From assembly GCA_937892095.1 (NCBI GenBank), contig CALAVC010000185.1:1-29289 (forward strand): DNA of 29,289 nucleotides, read 5' to 3'. Source of the DNA: an uncultured Bacteroidales bacterium (GTDB lineage Bacteria > Bacteroidota > Bacteroidia > Bacteroidales > Marinilabiliaceae). Positions within the stretch are counted from its first letter, which is position 1; each line of letters opens with the position of its first letter. Under the pieces are notes generated by a model, which worked only from the letters and a program-made list of their open reading frames with translations, was not told the origin of the DNA and searched no databases. Made by a program: the position numbers and the translations under genes. Shown one piece after another: positions 23,607-29,289 of the stretch.

Positions 23607-26600
23607 ATGAAAATCAATTACCACATCATGAAGAAAGTTGCTCTGGGCTTGTGCGCTGGTGGGCTTTGCACGCTCTCCTACGCTCAAGACGGCACAGTGA
23701 CGGTGCGCGGTAAGGTGCTCGACAATGTCGGCTCCCCCGTCATCGGTGCTGCCGTTATGGAGGCCGGAACAACCAACGGCTCGGTTACCGATACCGAAGG
23801 TCGCTACGTCCTTCGTGTACAGCCCAGCTCAACAATTACAGTCTCTTTCCTTGGCTACGACACTGCCAACGAAGTTGTCGACGGACGCGAAACCATCGAC
23901 ATCACCCTCTTTGAAGAAGATAACGAACTCGACGAACTAATAGTCGTCGGCTACGGCATGCAGAAGAAAAGCGACATCACTGGTGCCGTCTCCTCTGTCA
24001 ATAAAGCTCGTCTCGAATACTTGCCCGTAACCAACGTCTTGCAAGCCGTGCAAGGTGCAGCCGCTGGCGTTACCATTACCCAAGGCTCCTCCATTCCGGG
24101 CGATGCACCCTCGGCTCTCATTCGCGGTCGAAACTCAATCAATGCGTCCACAAGCCCCTATATCGTTGTCGATGGTGTGCCCATTAGCAACACGGGCGGT
24201 TCGCTCTCCGACATCAACCCAGGCGACATCGAGAGCATGGAAATCCTCAAAGACGCTTCCGCCACAGCCATCTATGGTACCAATGGCGCCAATGGCGTTA
24301 TCCTCGTAACCACCAAGCACGGCAAGGAAGGCAAAGCTGCCATCACCTATTCGGGCTATGGCGGCATAGAAGGTTTTGCCAACAAACTTGAGTTCTGCGA
24401 CGGCGCACAAATAACACAACGTTATCGCGACTACGTGGCTCAAAACCCGGGTGAAACCATGTACAACGACTACGTAAAAAATGAAAACGAAGCAGACAAT
24501 CAGGCTGCAGGGCGGTGAAACCGACTGGATATACGACGAGGTGTCGCGCACTGGCGTAATCCAAAATCATAACCTCAGCATAAACGGTGGCAAAGAAGAC
24601 ATCCGCTACTTCGTGTCGTTCGACTACACTGGTCATCGTGGCATCCTCAAAGGCTACAACTACAAGCGCTACTCGCTCCGCACCAATATAGATGCTGATG
24701 TGGCTTCGTGGCTCAACCTCGGCACGAACACATACATAACGTCGCACAATCGCGATGGTGGTCGAGCAAGCCTCGTCATGGCCGAAGCCATGAGCCCCTA
24801 TGGCAAGACCACCGAAGACGACGGCTCAATGTGCGTCTACCCCATGTATTCCGAGTCGCTCTTCTACAACCCCTTGCTCTACACGGGCGAAGACCACGAA
24901 CGCCGTCAGTGGAACATCAACCTCAACGGCTTTGCACGTGTCAAGTTTGGCGCTTTTGCTGCGGCTCTCGAAGGCTTAGAATATAAGTTCAACATGGGCT
25001 ACTCCTACGCACCCTCGCGCGACGACTACTACGACGGTGCTAATCAGAACAATCAGACAGGCTACGCTTACGCCAAGAACACCGAGACGCAAAGCTACAC
25101 TGCCGAAAACATCCTATCGTATAATCGACTCTTTGCCGACAAACACAATGTAGGCTTTACAGCTCTCTATGCCGCTTCGCGCAAGAAGTATCATGAGACC
25201 ATCGGCACAGCCAGCAAGTTTGTCAACGACGAACTCAGTTGGCACAAGATGGGTGGCGGTGCAACGCAGACTTCCGACACCTACACCGACCTCCACACCA
25301 CCACTTCTGTCATGGGTCGCCTCAACTATGGCTTCGACAATCGCTACCTATTTACTTTCTCGGTCCGTCGCGATGGATCTTCTGTGTTCAGTCCCGACAA
25401 CAAATATGGCGTATTCCCCTCGGTAGCTCTCGGATGGAACATATACAACGAAAGCTTCATGGAGTCTACGCTCGACTATCTTAGCAATCTCAAGCTACGC
25501 CTCAGCTACGGCAAGGCTGGCAACGAAGCCATCAGCGTCTACGAAACCATCAGCAAGATGTCGCAAGGTGCGCTCACCATGGATGGCGCTTCCACAATCG
25601 GCTTGTGGCAAAGCAGCCGTATGGGAAATCCTAACCTCTCGTGGGAGACCACCAAGACGTTCAACATAGGTCTCGACTTCGGCTTCCTCAACCAGCGAAT
25701 CAATGGTAGTGTCGATTTCTACTCCAGCCGCACAACCGACCTACTCCTCCAACGCAACCTGCCCAAGCTCTCGAGCTTCAACAACGTCTATGATAATATG
25801 GGTAAGACTGCCAACACTGGTCTTGAAATAACGGTCAACTCGCGCAACATAGAAAAGGGTGAATTCTCTTGGACAACCAATCTTGTCTTCTCGTGGAACA
25901 AAAACAAGATTAAAGAGCTCTACGGTGACGGACAAGATGACCGTGCCAACCGTTGGTTCATTGGTGAACCCATCGATGTTGTCTTCGACTACACCATGGT
26001 CGGCATTTGGCAAGAAGACGAAATCGCGCGTGGCGACCACAAGACGTGGGACCCCGAAGCACAAGCTGGCGACGTCAAACTTGCCGACATCAACGGCGAC
26101 GGCAAAATCGACGACGACGACCGCTCTGTACTCGGACAGACGACTCCCAAGTGGACAGGTGGCATGACCAACACCTTTGCCTACAAGAATTGGGCTTTGA
26201 GCATATTTATTCAAACTGCACAAGGTCAAAAGCGCAACAACCCACTCCTTGCCATGGCTGGCGACGAAATGGGACGCCGAAACACAACCACAGAAATCGG
26301 TTATTGGACTCCCGAAAATCGTAGCAACGAATACCGCTCACTCAGCAAGACGTCCAACCGCCACGGCTACCAATTCCCTTGCGACGCTGGCTACACCCGC
26401 CTCAAAGATGTTACGCTGACCTACGTCTTCCCGCCCATCATCAACGAAAAACTCAACATTGCCAAGATGAGCGCCTACGTCAGTGGTCGCAACTTGCTCA
26501 CCTTTACCGACTGGGTAGGTTGGGACCCCGAGTCCGACATTGCTCAGCGTGGCTGGAGTGGCGACTCCAACAACTATCCAATGACTCGCTCTTTTGTCGT

Positions 26601-26625
26601 CGGCTTGAACATAACATTTAAGTAA
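23607..26625 (+). pseudogene. SusC/RagA family TonB-linked transporter, frameshifted
   Basis: A second SusC of about 1005 residues in two frames. Frame one (from 23607, or from the ATG at 23628 which gives a better signal peptide MKKVALGLCAGGLCTLSYAQ) carries the carboxypeptidase-regulatory-like domain (VLDNVGSPVIGAAVM, SFLGYDTA), the box DELIVVGYGMQKKSDITG and the plug (RGRNSINASTSPYIVVDG, DASATAIYGTNGANGVI), then stops at 24516-24518. The barrel continues in the +1 frame to 26625 with GDGKIDDDDR and a normal SusC end. The two parts join at the phrase NENEADN / LQGGETDW, so the lesion is one extra base (or loss of two) near 24498-24505, just where intact relatives read on. Either a recent inactivation or a sequence error; no homopolymer is at the junction. 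Confidence 0.9.
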
Positions 26626-26648
26626 AGACGCTAAAACTCCTTTTGAAC

Positions 26649-28328
26649 ATGAAAAACATAGCTAAATCAATATATATTGTGGCGTCAGCTCTGACGCTCA
26701 GCAGCGTCTTGACTGGTTGTGGCGACTCTTTTCTCGACGAAAAGATGTACTCGTCCTACGGAACAGATGTAACCGATGTCAAAGCCAAAATCATTGGTCT
26801 GCACCGCCAATATGCTGCCACATGGGGCTGGTCGGGCAAGCAAGGATTCGTCGGCTGTTGGCAAGATGGAACCGATGTCGGTGCACCCGGCGACACCGAA
26901 GGCGTCGAAGTCCCATTCTATCAGTATGCCGACCTAAACTCCGAAAACGCTGGTGTGGCATTCTACTGGGAAGCTCTCTACGACATGATTGGTAGTGCCA
27001 ATAACATCATCAACGCCGATGGTGTCGACCCGGTCTATCGTGCCGAGGCAGCGTTCTTCCGAGCCTTGTCCTACAACCAACTCGTAACCCTTTGGGGCGA
27101 CGTGCCACTCATTACGGTAACAGGCTCTGTGCCACGCACCGACTACACTCGCACGTCAGTCAGCGAAATAGACGAGGTCATTAAGGCCGACCTCAAAGAT
27201 GCCATCGAAAACCTGCCAGCCGTTGGTGAAACGGAGAGCGAAAGTCGCATAAACAAAGACTGTGCACGCATGCTTGCTGCCGATGTCTACCTCCGCATGG
27301 GGCTCAACGAAGAGGCCGAAGAGGTCGTTACGCCCATCATGACCGAGGGTAACTACGAACTCATCAGCGAGCGCTACGGCAAGTTTACTTCCGAACCCGG
27401 CGACTACTATCATGACATGTTCCGCTGGGGCAATATGCGTCGTAGCCAAAGCAATAAAGAAGGCATTTGGATTTTCCAAATGGAATACGAACGCGATGTC
27501 GTCGGCGGCACTATCGACGCTCCGCAGCAACGTCGCAACTGGGTCGCTGCTTTCCATAAGGTAAATGGCATGGTCAACTGCGATTCGCTCGGTGGACGTG
27601 GCAATGGTCGCTTGCGCCTTAGCAACTACGTCAAGTATAAAGTCTTCGACGAAGGCGACATTCGTAACTCCAACTACAACATCCGTCGAAAGCTCTACTA
27701 CAACAAGCCCGATTTCTCTGCAACTATCTATGTTGATGACGAAGGTTATCGTGTCAACGAAGGAACCGAAGGAGCTAAAGAGTTGGTCGTTCATACTGGC
27801 GACTTAGTGCATATTACGCGTGCCGACACCCTCAATGTCCTCTATCCACACACCACCAAGTGGGGTGGCTACGACGATGCCGAAGACTTTGGTTTTGTAC
27901 TCGTCAAAGATTGGCCGCTCATGCGCTTTGCCGAAGCATACTTGCTTCGCGCCGAAGCGCGCATAAAACTTGGCAAGACTGCCGAAGCTGCCGAAGACAT
28001 CAATGTCCTTCGCGACCGTGCTTTTAAAGAATATCGCGAGACTTCGGGCAATGCCGATGCTGGCAAGGTTAGTGCCGACCAGATGACTATGGACTTCTTG
28101 CTCGATGAGCGCATCCGCGAACTTGTCGGCGAAGAGAACCGTCGCTATACGCTCGTTCGCACTGGCTATCTGCCTGCTCGCGTCAAAGCTGCGCAAGAGA
28201 TTGAAACAGCTCCTGCCAACAAGATAATCACAGGCTTCGACGAGAAGAAGCACGTCTTGCTCCCAATACCTCTCTCGGACATACAACTTAACAAAGATGC
28301 TATCCTAACGCAAAATCCAGGCTACTAA
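26649..28328 (+). CDS. SusD/RagB family nutrient-binding lipoprotein
   Basis: A 559-residue lipoprotein, lipobox LTGC (Cys24), and the intended surface partner of the frameshifted SusC just upstream (23-nt gap). SusD-fold features include AEAAFFRALSYNQLVTLWGD and VPLITVTGSVPRTDY in the N-terminal half, LMRFAEAYLLRAEARIKLG and AAEDINVLRDRAF later, FLLDERIRELVGEENRRYT, and the family end LNKDAILTQNPGY. The ATG at 26649 is preferred to a TTG at 26643. The gene is fully intact, which contrasts with its SusC. Ligand unknown; no enzymes or regulators of a polysaccharide-utilisation locus follow. Confidence 0.93.
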   Translation: MKNIAKSIYIVASALTLSSVLTGCGDSFLDEKMYSSYGTDVTDVKAKIIGLHRQYAATWGWSGKQGFVGCWQDGTDVGAPGDTEGVEVPFYQYADLNSENAGVAFYWEALYDMIGSANNIINADGVDPVYRAEAAFFRALSYNQLVTLWGDVPLITVTGSVPRTDYTRTSVSEIDEVIKADLKDAIENLPAVGETESESRINKDCARMLAADVYLRMGLNEEAEEVVTPIMTEGNYELISERYGKFTSEPGDYYHDMFRWGNMRRSQSNKEGIWIFQMEYERDVVGGTIDAPQQRRNWVAAFHKVNGMVNCDSLGGRGNGRLRLSNYVKYKVFDEGDIRNSNYNIRRKLYYNKPDFSATIYVDDEGYRVNEGTEGAKELVVHTGDLVHITRADTLNVLYPHTTKWGGYDDAEDFGFVLVKDWPLMRFAEAYLLRAEARIKLGKTAEAAEDINVLRDRAFKEYRETSGNADAGKVSADQMTMDFLLDERIRELVGEENRRYTLVRTGYLPARVKAAQEIETAPANKIITGFDEKKHVLLPIPLSDIQLNKDAILTQNPGY

Positions 28329-28345
28329 TTTGTAGTCTTTGTGCC

Positions 28346-28402
28346 ACAAATAACAATTAGGGCAGTCCAAGTATTGTTTGGGCTGCCCTAATTGTTGTTT
28401 GT
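28346..28402. terminator. Long hairpin, probable bidirectional terminator
   Basis: A stem of about 23 bp (28346-28368 with 28380-28402) with only G-T wobbles, 11-nt loop. It lies between two convergent genes (SusD ending 28328, minus-strand gene ending 28414), so it can serve both. T-runs on each side are weak. Confidence 0.75.
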
Positions 28403-28413
28403 AGTGTGCAGTT

Positions 28414-29040
28414 TCAGAACAGCACGTCCATAATCACCTTATCGATTTTCTGCCCTGTCCACCGTGCTGCTCCTGTTTTCTTTATTCTGACGCGCCCTGC
28501 CGTGTCCACCATTATGGTTGCAGGCTCACTCATTATCATTTCCGAGGCTAAGCCTTGCATGTCGTCGGGGGCAGAGTCTATGTAGTCTATGTCGGGAGCA
28601 AAATAGGTGCGTAGCGCACTATATTTTTTGCGCCTCAGATATTGCAATGCGTCTTTAGGCTCGTCGGTGCTTACGAAGTATACGTTCATCCACTTGGCAT
28701 ATTTGTCGGCCATTATGTTGAGCGAACGCAACTCTGCTCGGCTCTGCGGACTCATTATGCTGCCCACGTTGATTATCATGGGGCGACTTGGCGGAAAGGT
28801 CAGCATGGTGTCGGCACCTTGTGCATTGTGCAGTGTAAAATTGTCGAGACTATCGAGGTATACTATTTTGTCATATTCGTCGGGCTCTACAATGGTCATT
28901 CGCAAAGCATACGTTAGCACGCCACGTCGCAAGGGTGGGCTGACCACCACCACGACTGCCATCAGAAACGCAAGGTCTGCCACAATGCCCACTTTCGATT
29001 TGCGTGTCTTATATCTTTTCCAAGCCGACTTGATGCTCAT
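28414..29040 (-). CDS. Membrane-anchored thioredoxin-fold protein without CxxC
   Basis: A 208-residue protein with a basic N-terminus and one transmembrane helix (about residues 17-34), the rest probably periplasmic. RPMIINVGSIMSPQSRAELR (86-105) aligns with the TlpA/thioredoxin phrase that normally reads FWASWCPPCRAE, so both catalytic Cys are replaced by Ser97 and Ser100. The cis-proline region is kept (SEPATIMVDTAGRV, Pro173). It is therefore likely a redox-inactive TlpA-like protein, perhaps a binding or scaffold protein. The ATG at 29040 is chosen because the longer reading would run into the tRNA gene. It lies 60 nt downstream of tRNA-Phe on the same strand and may share its transcript. 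Confidence 0.68.
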   Translation of the reverse strand: MSIKSAWKRYKTRKSKVGIVADLAFLMAVVVVVSPPLRRGVLTYALRMTIVEPDEYDKIVYLDSLDNFTLHNAQGADTMLTFPPSRPMIINVGSIMSPQSRAELRSLNIMADKYAKWMNVYFVSTDEPKDALQYLRRKKYSALRTYFAPDIDYIDSAPDDMQGLASEMIMSEPATIMVDTAGRVRIKKTGAARWTGQKIDKVIMDVLF

Positions 29041-29099
29041 GTTGTGTATGTAATAAGAAAAAGAGACCGAAAACTCAAAGTTTTCAGTCTCGTAGTTTG

Positions 29100-29172
<73 letters not shown>

Positions 29173-29227
29173 ATCTTTTACACTATGTCTTTTGCAACTG
29201 AGTAGTGTTACTTCTCTTTTGCGATTG

Positions 29228-29235
29228 CAAATGTA
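29228..29235 (-). promoter_or_regulatory. Candidate -7 element for the tRNA-Phe transcript
   Basis: On the minus strand this reads TACATTTG, matching TAnnTTTG, about 55 nt upstream of the tRNA 5' end. The -33 region is not clear. The flanking AT-rich sequence contains a short palindrome ACCTAA-TT-TTAGGT (29254-29267). Confidence 0.38.
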
Positions 29236-29289
29236 CGACGTTTTTTTTTACTAACCTAATTTTAGGTCCTCTTTTTGTAAAATTAATTA

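Overview
The window is a piece of a Bacteroidales chromosome (phylum Bacteroidota). The signs are two SusC/SusD pairs, a TonB-dependent receptor paired with a DUF4249 lipoprotein, a PorW/SprE-type lipoprotein of the type IX secretion system (T9SS), TAnnTTTG promoter elements and an absence of Shine-Dalgarno sites. An anaerobe is suggested by the BioB variant and the aromatic-amino-acid lyase homologue. I cannot name the genus.

Layout. 1-604: end of an rRNA operon (23S 3' end, 5S, strong terminator). 738-3695: TonB-dependent receptor plus DUF4249 lipoprotein. 3735-7400: a tight forward cluster of a complete ketosynthase, a ketosynthase-like protein without the active-site Cys, a NodB-type deacetylase and a membrane acyltransferase; it resembles part of a polyene or other type II fatty-acid/polyketide-like lipid locus. 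7408-8085 (-): DUF554 membrane protein. 8218-9666: divergent tryptophanase/tyrosine phenol-lyase homologue. Two facing terminators (9704-9836) separate it from a minus-strand susC-susD operon (15071 to 9871). 15352-20770: a membrane-anchored protein with a beta-propeller-like C-terminus, then porW. 20771-21196: a gene-free stretch with odd coding-like remnants and an inverted repeat. 21197-23451: bioB-bioA. 23607-28328: a second susC-susD pair whose susC is frameshifted. 28414-29172 (-): tRNA-Phe followed by a membrane-anchored thioredoxin-fold protein without its CxxC.

How the genes work together. Four TonB receptor or partner-lipoprotein systems indicate outer-membrane import of large ligands, but no glycoside hydrolases or PUL regulators lie beside either SusCD pair, so the ligands cannot be read from context. 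The propeller protein and PorW form a likely operon linked to T9SS. bioB and bioA supply the last and antepenultimate steps of biotin synthesis; bioF, bioC and bioD are not here.

The observations most worth a second look are: a 9-G homopolymer inside the signal-peptide region of the first SusC (possible phase-variable switch); the broken second SusC beside an intact SusD; a BioB lacking one canonical cluster-ligand Cys but carrying two extra Cys; a beta-eliminating lyase with several normally invariant active-site residues replaced; the ketosynthase/decoy-ketosynthase/deacetylase cluster; and the unexplained 20771-21196 region.
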